From contig CM037788.1 of NCBI GenBank assembly GCA_021229015.1, forward strand, positions 42,103,810 to 42,167,809: a stretch of DNA of 64,000 nucleotides, given 5' to 3'. Origin of the DNA: Solen grandis. Taxonomy: Eukaryota; Mollusca; Bivalvia; Adapedonta; Solenidae. Below, piece by piece: positions 46,216 to 58,150 of this stretch. The notes under the pieces were generated by a model. That model did not search any database and was not told where the DNA came from. It was given only the letters and a program-made list of their open reading frames with translations. The position numbers were made by a program, and so were the translations under genes. Within the stretch, counting starts at the first letter, position 1. Each line of letters starts with the position of its first letter.

Positions 46216-47899
46216 TGGAGAACAATCCAACTATTTTCCTACATGAGATGGTAAAGGGAGATAGGACGACTCCTGAAGTGATAATATCTACTATAACTGG
46301 TCCCATGTTTAGTCACACCCTAGTCCCTAGTCCAACCCAAAATCTGCCTCCTTTACTATAGTTATATTTCAAAGTCAACAATTTGCAAATAATTTGCAAG
46401 TTAATTTGGATCATAATTTCAATGTTGTCTTTCACTAAATGAAGGAATATTTTAACTTAAAAAAAAAGAGAAACAAAGAACTAAAAACTCATTTTCTATT
46501 GACACTGAAATGGAAAGATGATTGTCTGCATTAGCTAAGATCCAGATATTTTCAGCTAGATTGGTATTGGTGGTTCAACCGCTATTATGCACGACTGTGA
46601 GAGTAGCGCTGAGGGTAATCCCATGCATGGAATTATGCTAAGAGTCAGAAGAAAGAATATGAATTGCGGCCTACTGTGGGGAAATAGTTCAAGGTTTTAT
46701 CCATTCAAATTACATCAGTATTTCATTTGGGTAGAGAGACATTATCTACAATGAATTACTAATCTTTAATTTTTCATGAAAACATGTTTTGAACTAATTT
46801 TACAATGTTTAAAGTAATAAATGCTGTTGTTTAACCTGTTACATCATGAAATTCATGTGCAAAATGACTTTATGAATATTGGGTTTCTAAATAGTTAATG
46901 AAACCACCTACTTCTCTTTGTTTTGCATACTGCAGGCTCTGAGCTACTATATTGGATGAGCAGTTGGAGACGAAGCTGATCACACAGCTGTGTGATTTTG
47001 GTCTACTCTGACTGCCATGGCATTAAAACATGTTTTTTTATGAGATAAAAAATTTAGTGACATTAAAAGTGTTAGAACTTACTCATGCAAGAAAGATCTT
47101 ACAAATTTTCTTTAAATTCTGCTTTTTTTTTTTTTTTTTTTTTTTAAAGAAAATATGTCATTGGTTCAAACTGGACAGAGGGTCAGTTATCTTTTGGTGT
47201 ATGCATGTTAGATTGATCCAATACAATCTGGAGGGTTAAGATCACTGTGTAGCTTCTCATCCTCTGTTATACATTGAAAGAAGTCTAGCTCCGGCCGTAG
47301 ATCCTGCCACAGGTCAGTGAAAATATGTAAACTGCATTCTACTGTAGAAAATATTTCATGGTTTACATACATTTGCTTACTTCAGTGTCTGTATTTGCTC
47401 TATTAATTATGCACTTAGAAATGCCTCACAAGCAGATCATGCAATGGGTCAGAGGCAAAAGAGGAATTCCATTCTTCTGTTGAGCATGTTTCAATGTTTA
47501 TTGAAGTTTCATGGCCATGAATTGGCTAAACATCAAAATCTGAAGGACTCTAATCAAACCAGAAATCCTCTTCACTGAACAAATTTTATTAAATGGCATT
47601 ACTAAATACCTCAAAAACATCGTTGGTCTTTCATAAGGGGAAAGAGATCCTTACTGCTTGCTATTACATTAAAATTATACAAACCATTTGTCATTTGTAT
47701 TTTTTCGTCTAATAAAACATTATACTACAATAAACTCTGTAATAAGCATAAAACAAATAGCATACAGTTGATATACCTGGTAAGCATTCTCAAATTCTCT
47801 CAGCTAAATAATATCTAAAATCTTAAATAGGGTAGGTATAAGTTGGTCTATCAATGTTGGTCTTTTAAAATTGCTGGAAAGAAAGCAATTAAGTATATT
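46216..47899. other. AT-rich stretch with a 23-base poly-T (47123-47145)
   Basis: No gene was seen. The 69-codon frame at 47030-47239 passes through the poly-T run (poly-Phe) and is not real. Confidence 0.45.
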
Positions 47900-48575
47900 A
47901 AATTTTGGTCTATTAAAGAATTGAAATCAGGCCTTCAAGGTTGGTCTATTTAAGCTGGCAGAATTGAAGTCAGGCCTAATAAACTTGGTCAATTAAAGTT
48001 TGTGGAATTTAAGTCAGGGCAATCAAAGATGGTCTATTTAAGCTGGCAGAATTGAAGTCAGGTCTATCAAGGTTGGTCTATTTAAGCTGGCAGAATTGAA
48101 GTCAGGCCTATTAAACTTGGTCAATTTAAGTTGGATGAATTGAAATCAGGCCTATTAAACTTGATCAATTTAAGTTGGATGAATTGAAATCAGGCCCATT
48201 AAACTTGGTCAATTTAAGTTGGTTGAATTGAAATCAGGCCTACGAAACTTGGTCAATTTAAGTTGGTGAAATTGAATAGGCCAATCAATTGGTTTAAGGA
48301 GGCTATTTAAGTTTACTAAATTTGGTTTATTAACATTAATGGAATTGGAGCCATGTCTACTAAAGTTGGTCTATAAAAGTTGGTGTAATTTGGAACCAGG
48401 TCCATTAATTTTGGTGGAATTGAAGCCTGACCTACTAAAGTTGGTTTATCAATATAGCCATGTCTAGTAAAGTTTCTTTATTTAAGCTGGTGAAATTGGA
48501 TCCATGATGTCTATTAAATTTGAAGTTGGTGGAATTGGTGTCAGGTCTATTGAAGTTGGTAGAATTAGAGTCTGG
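47900..48575. repeat. 44-bp minisatellite, unrelated in sequence to the large satellite
   Basis: The core unit starts GGTCTATTTAAGCTGGCAGA, then ATTGAAGTCAGGCCTATTAA and ACTT. Starts at 47943, 47987, 48031, 48075, 48119, 48163, 48207 and 48251 are each exactly 44 bp apart. Flanks to about 47840 and 48575 are more diverged (GTTGGTGGAATTGG, GTCAGGTCTATTGAAG). Total is about 15-17 copies. Confidence 0.9.
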
Positions 48576-49722
48576 AGAAATTAGACCCAGACCCATTTTT
48601 GCTGAACAGTATTTACTTGCAAACTTAACTTGCGTTGCAGTGTGTATAAATCTTTGGAGTATAGAGATCAAAATGAATGAGGGCAACCCTGAACAAGTTT
48701 TTTTCTTCAACTTAATTAAAATGTCTCTCAATAAAAATTAAGAAAATATCCATTTACTCTGAAACCTAGAATAAAATTATCAGCTATAATAATCATGTGT
48801 TACCAACATGACAATGAGGGCTGAGATCACACAAAATCAATGCTGCCTTCAAGCAAAGTTTTTGCCGAAGTTTCATTTTGCAACCTATTTTCATGGAATC
48901 ATTTTGTAACATAATTCTTATTTTCCCTTCTCAGTCAGTTTTGCAAAGTGCAAAGTCGAATTTCTGCTTTAATATGCTGGATGGCTTAGTCTGCTTAGTG
49001 GAGACAAGAAACATATTTATTATTTATGAGTAGACCAGAACTACAAACAGGGTTAGCCCCAAAATATGAGATCCAAACCAAGAAAATATCTTAAAAGAAC
49101 AAATGACTGTCAAACTCTGCCTGCATAAATGATTATTTTCTTGGAGGAAATGAAAGTCCTTCTTTATTTTTTACAATTTCTGTGAAGTTTTGCAGTTAGG
49201 TTGTTGACAGTTTTCTCTGAATTAAATGATTTCTTGTTCTCAAAATTGTGCTACTAATTAAGAATAAAATTTAAATAATATTTTCAGGACTTGATGACAA
49301 AATAGTTTAATAATTTAGAAATGTTAATACACCATTGGGAGATACAAGTAATTTTAGTTTAAAAAGAAGAGGAAACTGGAAATATCACTGAAGGTGATTT
49401 ATACCGCCATCAGCTGTTTGATACAGCATTATTATGAAGCAAGGTAATTTTAAGGTTTTCCCATCCTAATAGCCAAAAATTCCACCAAAACAAAAAAATA
49501 TAACTACAATATTAGCTTAAAGATATACAAACCCAGAGAACATATTGACAAGATTACATAGTGATTAAAGTTCTTTTAATTACCTCCCCCTGACTTTGTT
49601 TTCATGAGTTTTCTCCTATGAAAAATATGAGTTATCTCCCCGTGAAAATTTAAAAAGTGATTATTTCCATTTTTCTGTGATGAAATTTGGATTTCTTTAT
49701 GAATTTGAAACAGAATAAAAAA
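48576..49722. other. AT-rich stretch, no recognisable feature
   Basis: Frames near 48435-48741 overlap the end of the minisatellite on both strands and are not supported. Confidence 0.45.
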
Positions 49723-50455
49723 CAAGAGGGCCAAGATGGCCCTAGATCGCTCACCTGAGAAAAGTATCATTCATTGCCTGTACAAAACAGATTGCTTTAG
49801 AATTAAGATGATGAGGTGAAACAATGTTCAGGAATTTTCTGACCCCATCCACAAAAGATATCATCATGACAAACAATCTGACCAAGTTTGAGGAAGATTG
49901 CATCAAAACTGTGGCCTTTAGTGTGTAAACAAGATTTTTCTAAGATTTGACCTATTGACCTACTTTTCGGTCCAACCTGACCCATTTTCGAAAGGGTTCA
50001 AGATATCATCAAGACAAACATTCTGACCAAGTTTGAGGAAGATTGGATCAAAATTGTGGCAACAAGATTTTTCTAAGATTTGACCTACTGACCTACTTTT
50101 TGATCCAACCTGACCCATTTTCGAAAGGGTTCAAGATATCATCAAGACAAACATTCTGACCAAGTTTGAGGAAGATTGGATCAAAATTGTGGCCTCTAGT
50201 GTGTAAACATCAAAATTGTTGACGGACGACAAGATTTTTCTAAGATTTGACCTACTGACCTACTTTTTGATCCAACCTGACCCATTTTCGAAAGGGTTCA
50301 AGATATCATCAAAACAAACATTCTGACCAAGTTTGAGGAAGATTGGATCAAAATTGTGGCCTCTAGTGTGTAAACATCAAATTGTTGACGGACGACGGAC
50401 GACGGACAATCAAGTCTCCCAAAAGCTCACCCTGAGCTATGCTCAGGTGAGCTAA
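49723..50455 (+). mobile_element. Terminal-hairpin tandem-repeat element G
   Basis: The 5' end is CAAGAGGGCCAAGATGGCCC, then AGATCGCTCACCTGAG. Body units (AAGATTTTTCTAAGATTTGA, CCTACTGACCTACTTTTTGA, GACCAAGTTTGAGGAAGATT) start near 49931, 50064 and 50231. One internal unit already carries GTTGACGGACGAC at 50218-50230, the start of the end module. The final hairpin is GCTCACCCTGAGC-TAT-GCTCAGGTGAGC with CTAA. Confidence 0.85.
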
Positions 50456-50875
50456 AAATGTGGCTTTCTACCATGAGTTTTTCCCAACAGAACGTAACTT
50501 TAATGTTGATCTCCCCAAACTGAGAAACTCTTCTTTTAATTAGCCCTTTTTTCATCGTAAACTTCATTTATTTAATTGAAATTATGTTTAACTCAAATCA
50601 AATGTATTTATTTATAACAGAATAAGTTAATATACGTGCATAATTCAAATTATAATTGATCTTCCTCTGTGAATTGAATTCTCCTAAATTGCGACCTACG
50701 AAGACGATAGGGTTAAATTATTGCAATTTTCTTGCTTATTTTAAGAATAAACACTAACTTTTTGTCATCCATATAGTTTGCAATATGATCAAAATTTTCA
50801 AAAAACTTAATTGTTAAAAACATGGTAATAGATTATATAGATATTTATGCACTTAAAAATCAACTGCGTCCATAG
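50456..50875. other. AT-rich stretch, no recognisable feature
   Basis: Nothing was supported. Confidence 0.45.
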
Positions 50876-51045
50876 GCGTCTATATGAGGGAGGGGGTAAT
50901 TGAGTCAAAATGCGTCTGCATGAGGTGACAGGTATATGCGTCAAAATGAGTCTACATGAGGGAAAGGATAGATGCGACAGAATGAGTCTACATGAGGGAA
51001 TGGATAGATGCGATAGAATGAGTCTACATGAGGGAAAGGGTTAAT
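50876..51045. repeat. 36-bp minisatellite, four to five copies
   Basis: AATGAGTCTACATGAGGGAA, then GGATAGATGCGA-AG, recurs at 36-bp steps. The earliest copies are diverged (GGCGTCTATATGAGGG, TGCGTCTGCATGAGG). Confidence 0.8.
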
Positions 51046-51238
51046 ATGGATTATCTCTCCTAAATCTGACAAAACTTGAAAAAACTTCTGATGAAACATA
51101 TTTTTTTAGATGTCTTAAAAGTGACAACAATTTGTAGAAATATTACCATCCAATGGCCAGATATGAATTATGACACTAAGGGTGGAAATACCCTAAGAAA
51201 TTCAAATAAGGGCCATAACTGTGTCAAAACATTATAGT

Positions 51239-51380
51239 TTTGATCCAAAGTGTAATTCAGATTTCATTTAATTAAAATTCACAGATTTGATCCAAAGTCC
51301 AATTCAGATTTCATTTAATTAAAATTTACAGATGTGATCAAAAGTCGAATTCAGATTTCATTTAATTAAGATTAACATGT
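51239..51380. repeat. 47-bp tandem repeat, three copies
   Basis: TTGATCCAAAGT--AATTCAG, then ATTTCATTTAATTAAAATT and ACAGAT, repeats three times at about 47 bp with few differences. Confidence 0.85.
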
Positions 51381-53514
51381 GTAACAAAAATTATCTACAT
51401 CTGTTGGGACTAGCAAATTTGAAAAGTGGCAAAAAATAAAATAATGGGGACAACAAAGCAAAAAAAAATCTTAATCATAATTCTACATATAACATCTATT
51501 CATGATATGAATAAAAATAATTAACTCATAACTGGAGTGGAAGGAGCTATCTGATTTGAGTCTACCCTGTCTTAAAAGGTGTCAAAATACTTCTATATGA
51601 GGTTAACGGTCATCATTATACAGTTGATTGGGTTCAAAATAATATGACAGCTGCATATTGCACCAGTGACTAAGTTTGTTATTACTTAATTATATATCAC
51701 AAAGTTCCTTATAAAATATGATTAATAGCTGCTGCTTCTATACGGACACTGGGTCCAGTGAAAGTACACATGCCTATGGGTCGTGTTGGGTCAAGAACTT
51801 TACATGACTTGCCAGCTGGTGCAAGAGTAGGCCATGCATATTAATTGAGGAAAAAAAAGAAACAAGAAACAGATTTTTTTTTGATTTTTTTTTTGGGGGG
51901 GGGGGGGGGGGGCACATGACATGACTTGATAACATGCATGATATTGTCTGCAATGATTCACAGACTGTCAATAAAAATTAAAATCAAATTACAATCTCAA
52001 ATCTTATTGCCATTATTACTTTCAATCAATTTTGATTTTTAATTTTAAGAGTGGCTTTAACTAGTTTTGAATTATATATAATTGTACATTTACATATGGT
52101 TGATTGCTAGCATTTGAGTTCACACAGAGATCAAAAATGAAGTATCCAGATCAAGTCTTAGACCTGAGACACCTTGTTTACAGAGGGGACACAGTGCTGG
52201 CTGGGATACTGGACTGCATACACAAGTTTCTCCCTGTTGTATTGTCAAAAGCCCAGTACCTGCCATAATAAAAAATAATATTTCTTCTGTCTTTCTTGAC
52301 AGCATTTCAGAAATAAGATTTCAACTTATTTCTTCTATATCAAAGGACTGAAGGCACTATCAGCTGATGAGAAAGAGAAAAACGCCTGATGTTTCCATAT
52401 TACAGTGCAATTCAACAATAGTAAGACTGAACTAAGCATTATAAAGTGCCAACATAACAAACTTTAAATTGATAACATAAATTCACTTATGACCTATAAA
52501 ATATATGATGATGTGATCACTGAACTGATTTAACATCACTTGCATTACTAAGAGCAAAGAGCAGTTTTCATAATCTATGACAATTACATGTACTTTTACT
52601 TATCACTAAATATTATGTGTCTCTCCACAGCTCAGATACTCTGGCTTTATACTGACTATCCATCTTGTAAATTATCAGAGAGAAAGAAAATATTCTAAAC
52701 AAGCTACTGTGAGCAAATTTACAGTAATAAATTGTATAAAATATTTTTGTAAGTCTGAAAGCTGACATTCGCTGGCAGTTGGATATTGTTCAGAGGAAAA
52801 TTACAATACATATTTCCCAGTCATTTTTCTAATAAATCCATCACAAAACCAAAATAAAAACCCATTATTTTTAACCAGATAAACTATTGTTTCTCGCATC
52901 AGTTTCTTTTGAATATCAGGTGTATATAGTGAACCAACAGAATGATGGTTTCAAACAGCTTTATTCACAGTTTTGACAGTTTCATGGGGCTTCCTGTCAG
53001 AACAGGATTCTAGCCATGCTAGAAAATCAATTTCCTGCATGTAAGAAGATTTGACTCATAATGACACAGTTTCAGCCATTGTTTTATATTAATATGTGCA
53101 AAGGAGCTATCTGGGGATTACAAACATGTGCAGAAATGGAAGACCTAATTATAAATATCCTGAATTTCCATATTCTTGTACATTGGGAAATAAACAAGCA
53201 AGATTTATGGCTTGTTTATGGCTATTATTCAATGAATATTTGAAAGCATGCATTTCAAAGATAAACCAGCAAACTACAAGGTGTTGATGGCCACGGGCAC
53301 TCTACTGACTTGGCAGCGAAACTATAAACTGTACAGAAAACAGTTTAATGGCTTTTTCTGTCATAATGAAATATGTGAAAACAATAGTTTAGGAAAACAT
53401 TATGTTATGATGTTATTCCATGATATTAATGAAATAGAGCTTATTATTTTACCTGAAAATATGAAGCAATCAATTAAAAGGACCATGATTAATTAGTCAA
53501 ATTTACTGTCACAC
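51381..53514. other. AT-rich stretch; G18 run at 51895-51912
   Basis: T-rich sequence runs into 18 consecutive G (51895-51912), which could form a G-quadruplex or be a sequencing artefact. Frames of 60-82 codons at 53061-53496 are overlapping and unrecognised. Confidence 0.45.
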
Positions 53515-54215
53515 AACTTGATGTTTCTATCAGTAAATGAGTTGACCAAGATGTCCCTATCATTGAACAAGAAGATAACACTTTCTTTAAACAAGTTGAC
53601 CATGATTTGTCAATGTTCCTGTTATTGAATGAGAAGATTACACTTTCTTTAAACAAGTTGTCCATGTTCCTGTCATTGAATGAGAAGATTACACTTTCTT
53701 TAAACAAGTTGTCCATGATCCTGTCATTGAATGAGAAGATTACACTTTCTTTAAACAAGTTGTCCATGTTCCTGTTATTGAATGAGAAGATTACACTTTC
53801 TTTAAACAAGTTGACCATGATTTGTCAATGTTCCTGTTATTGAATGAGAAGATTACACTTTCTTTAAACAAGTTGTCCATGTTCCTGTCATTGAATGAGA
53901 AGATTACACTTTCTTTAAACAAGTTGTCCATGTTCCTGTCATTGAATGAGAAGATTACACTTTCTTTAAACAAGTTGACCATGATTTGTCAATGTTCCTG
54001 TCATTGAATGAGAAGATTACACTTTCTTTAAACAAGTTGTCCATGTTCCTGTTATTGAATGAGAAGATTACACTTTCTTTAAACAAGTTGACCATGATTT
54101 GTCAATGTTCCTGTTATTGAATGAGAAGATTACACTTTCTTTAAACAAGTTGTCCATGTTCCTGTTATTGAATGAGAAGATTACACTTTCTTTAAACAAG
54201 TTGACCATGATTTGT
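53515..54215. repeat. 51-bp minisatellite with interspersed 62-bp units
   Basis: The basic unit is 51 bp (TTGAATGAGAAGATTACACT, TTCTTTAAACAAGTTGTCC, ATGTTCCTGT-A). A longer 62-bp form replaces GTCCATG by GACCATGATTTGTCAATG, with 62-bp markers at 53598, 53813, 53977, 54090 and 54203. Spacings 215, 164, 113 and 113 equal 62+3x51, 62+2x51, 62+51 and 62+51. Since 51 is 3x17, both strands stay open as 17-residue repeats (NEKITLSLNKLSMFLSL; MDNLFKESVIFSFNDRN). I judge it non-coding: the 62-bp units break the frame and both strands are equally open. Confidence 0.9.
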
Positions 54216-54495
54216 CTTTTCATCATTGAAAAAGTGACCTTCCTATCATTGAAAAAGTTGACCTTTCTATCACTGAACAAGCTGACTTTCCTATCATTGA
54301 AAAAGCTGACCTTCCTATCACTGAACAAGCTGACCTTCCTATCATTGAAAAAGTTGACCTTTCTATCATTGAAAAAGTTGACCTTTCTATCACTGAACAA
54401 GCTGACCTTCCTATCATTGAATAAGTTGACCTTCCTATCATTGAAAAAGTTGACCTTCCTATCATTGAGCAAGTTGACCTTGATGTGTCAATGTT
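54216..54495. repeat. 24-bp minisatellite, about eleven copies, related to the 51-bp array
   Basis: CTATCATTGAAAAAGTTGAC, then CTTC (24 bp), repeats with alternation of CATTGAAAAAG and CACTGAACAAGC. The two halves of the 51-bp unit align to this monomer (TCATTGAATGAGAAG and TTTAAACAAGTTG-CC), so the 51-bp unit looks like a diverged dimer. Frames are open on both strands (8-residue periods such as FLSLKKLT and DRKVNFFN) because 24 is divisible by 3. Confidence 0.9.
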
Positions 54496-55964
54496 CCTAT
54501 CCTATGACAAGTCGACACATGACTGCACTTTTTCTCTACTAAAACAGTTTACAAAATGTAAGCTGCCAAAAATATCAAATTCTCTATCAGGCCTTATAAA
54601 ATGGAATAATAACTACAACAGATTGTAATCAAGATATATATTTTTTATCTAAGAAGAAGAATCAAAAGTGAATTAACAGACCTTGTTTAGACTCTAATTA
54701 ACCAATTCCTATGTAATACTGTTTCAAATGAAAAGACATTTTGATTTCCAGAAGCTAATTCTAACAGACCTAGCCACTATGTGACTTTGGACAGTAATAA
54801 ATAAATAACCCTTTAAAGCCTACACTATCCTGTCAGAAATTTCAAGCACTTCAATAGAACTCAAACACACTACCCTTGGGAGTAAGAGCTAGAAGTTCAC
54901 TAACATCAATCTGCGCTGCTAATTGCAACATTGAAATTCTCCACATTCATATGCCAAACCCCTTCAAGTGGTGCACACTTCAAGTATCTGACTGCAGCAA
55001 TTATGAAATTGATTTTAAATCTCCTTCAAAATTTAGTTCCTAAATAATACTTAATTTAATGTTATTTCACAAGCATTCATAAGTAATCATGAGGTTTATA
55101 ATTGCTCCAGAATCCCATGAATTTAATCTGAGATTTTGTTCACCACATGTAACACATCATGTCCATTATACAATGGGCAAAATTTGGTAGAGATACTCTC
55201 TTATACTCCAGACCTTGATCAATACAAACCTGTTGGATGTAAAGTTGATTTGTTAGTGTGGCCCACTGATAAGTGATACAACATGGAGCCCGTTAGTTTA
55301 ATCTCTCCCTCTACATGCTGACACACAAGAGCTGGGGTTCCCACCCAGGGCTATTGCATGACACTCAAATCCTTCAAAGCTGCAGCATTCTTCATAAATG
55401 TGCTATAGTAAAGATCTTCTCAATTTATAGCCTGCATTTACAAAACATCTCAAATTGAAATATTTTTTAATTCCAAATTTTAAAATTCTAAAGCTGCCTA
55501 AGTTAAATTAACCTAGAGAATACATGTATAAATTTTGCAAAAAAAAAATATTTTTTTTTTAGCATTTCCTTACTGAGATTTGTTTTTTATTTTTTTAAGA
55601 CTTTAAATTTGTTTAATTGAGAAATTCTCAGCTTGAGTTATTTTGAAAGATGCAGGCCATTTCAAAAATACAAAATTACTTTCAAAATTCAGCTTAAAGC
55701 AAAGTCCACATGCATTTATTTTTGTTAAAGCCATGTTTAAATTTTCTTTGGTTTTAGGGATATGAACACCTATTTTGAGTTTGAAAGGCCTACTTAGTTT
55801 ATATTATGGCACAATTTGTTAAAATGAAACTGAAAATGGTTATTTTAAAATCGTCAATAGGATGCAAATCTATTTGTTTTCCTGATATAGTACTATAATG
55901 GAACATGGAGAAATGGATATGTACTACATCATACCAGTAAATTATATATATGCACTATATAATA
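54496..55964. other. AT-rich stretch, no recognisable feature
   Basis: Several A/T homopolymers (55540-55600) but no frame or repeat could be supported. Confidence 0.45.
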
Positions 55965-56345
55965 CAAGCCCAGTCTGATTTCAGACAAGATAAACATGAT
56001 CACAAAAGCCATAATCAGTGCAACAAGTGTCAAATCCCAAGATTTGGACTGCATTGTTAGTCTATATAACAGTAGTTCTGTTGCATAGTTTGAACCATCT
56101 TCTACAGCATCTGCATCTTAATGTAGTTCCCAATAACGGGTCTACAATGCATTTTAACAAGTATATTCTCTGATTTCACAGAAGATAATCAGCATCACGG
56201 AAACTATGATCAGGGCAATTACAAGTGTCATTCACCATTAATCCTGAGGACTGGAGGCAGCTAAAACTTGGAGCTGAGGTTTCGTATGGCAGACCATAAA
56301 TTTCTATTTGTTGCATTCCCTCGATGCAAGACATGTTCTCTGTCT
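55965..56345 (-). pseudogene. Two-copy 198-bp repeat encoding similar hydrophobic segments on the minus strand
   Basis: CAAGTGTCA at 56024 and 56222 (plus strand) marks two diverged tandem copies 198 bp apart. On the minus strand, copy one (56118-55934) is open for about 60 codons: DADAVEDGSNYATELLLYRL, TMQSKSWDLTLVALIMAF, VIMFILSEIRLGLYYIV. Copy two reads EGMQQIEIYGLPYETSAPSF, SCLQSSGLMV and, after a frame change, MTLVIALIIVSVMLIIFCEI then RE. Both hold one membrane-like helix followed by EIR. A gap of about 5 bp between the copies explains the shift. It may be a duplicated exon or remnant of a membrane protein, or chance in AT-rich DNA. I do not recognise a family. Confidence 0.25.
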
Positions 56346-58150
56346 AAATATTGGCCTTATGTATCTCTGGCGTCATTGTTCAAGTTTCCGAATATGAACA
56401 AGAATGGCTCTCCAAGGAAAACTTTCTAATATCCATATATAATTCCATATCCAATTTGTGCTTCTATTGTTTTGTTTTTTTCTGGACGGTATTCAGTACT
56501 GTATTTATATTACTGCTATTAAGTTATGTGTATGCTTATTATAAGCCATCCATTAAAACATTTTGTTTTAATCTTTTCTTGTTATACTAAATGTTGTCAC
56601 AGCTAAAAATAGATATGCATTCATGGGAATTGTCTGTTCCTGCCACATGTAAAGTCATAAATGTGTCTGGGACCTGCAATATGTAGGCATTACTGTTGTG
56701 TACCTGTAACAGCTCTCTCCCTCTTTCTCTTTTTCCCCACCTTCTCTCATTCACTTTCCTTCCTCTTTCTTTTCTAATCTGTTTATCTCTTTTATTCTTA
56801 AGTTTTGACTTCCTGTAGTTTATCCTTATTTCTTCTCAATGTATTTTAGAATTTTTTTTAGACTATCATCTTTCAATGGAATTTCTGTATTCTATACTAC
56901 CTATTCCCACTTATTCACTATCTTTTTCTCTCACAATTATACACATATTACATATTATAATCTCCAATTATACACATCTAATTTACCTACATATTTCAAC
57001 ACTACGTAAGCAACATTACATAACATTACTGTTATACTATACTTTTACTGTTTATGGGACCTTTGAAGGACAGGAATTGAATAGTTTGACTGATTGAGAT
57101 TTGTTTTCTTCATAAAAACAACAACAACTACAACAACAACTTCAAGGGAAAATTATTCCTTTATTCTGGGCTATTCAGTTTTTCACCACCTTCAGTTGTC
57201 TAATGGAACCCTTTAACAAAATATAAACGACCAGACCTGTCAACACATCCACCGGGTGGAAGGTTATGTGTTAAGTAGTTTTCTTGTCAACACCCGGAGC
57301 AGGCCAGTCATGTTCATATGTTAGAGCCCTGACATGGTAAGTACTGACAGATTCACCTTACTCAAGTGCCTGACAAAATATGACCTTATTAACAATAAAA
57401 CCCACAAGGTGCTCTTTTGTGAATTTTAAAAGAACTTCTAACAACCTTAAAAACTAGAAAATTGTATGAGGGATTGGAAGCTTTTAGCTCAGAGTAAAAA
57501 CCTCAGAGCTCTCACACAAGTTCTGAAAATGCCTAAGACTATGGCACAATTTTTAGTCGCCGATAGACACAGAACTTGTATGACTTTTTGTTAAAAAAAA
57601 ATGGCTCAGAATTGTTCAATGATTTATCCCTCTCAGTAGTATGCAACAACATGACCTGTGATTAATCAGGCCCTAATAGGATACACTATCACAGACACAG
57701 TATCTGGCATGTCAACTTAGGAAGTAGATGTGCGGAAATACCTTGATTAATAATGCTGATTAAGTTGAATAACCTCTTGCAAATTAAAAATGATTTATTT
57801 TTCTTCTTGACATACAGACTTATTACCCAATTAAAGGCAGAATGCAAATAGCAGGAAGATATTACTGAAAGGAAATTTTTTGATTGTATGTCATTTGCAT
57901 GCAAGTTAGAATTTCAGCTATTATTCAATTTACTTTCAGAAACACACACACACATACACACAAAAAAACACAAGCTTCTTTGATAAACAGAAGTTTCAAA
58001 GAATAAATCTCAAGTACAAAAGAAAGCTTCAAAGAAGAGCAGTATTTCCATATGTTAGTATAATATACATTTTGATTACACCAAGTTTATCATTTCAACC
58101 AAATAGTTTTGATATTTTCAGTTAACATTGATGACAATATTCCAGCTGTT
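56346..58150. other. AT-rich stretch; CA-rich tract at 57943-57970
   Basis: Plus frames of 79 codons (56351-56590) and 73 codons (56876-57097) are hydrophobic and Ile/Tyr/Ser-rich, as expected from T-rich sequence, and unrecognised. A short CTCCCTCTTTCTC tract lies near 56711-56775. Confidence 0.4.

Noticed and set aside
53489..54542. Repeat protein of 109-147 residues on either strand
   Set aside because: Both strands are open only because the periods (51, 24) are multiples of three. The 62-bp units shift the frame repeatedly.
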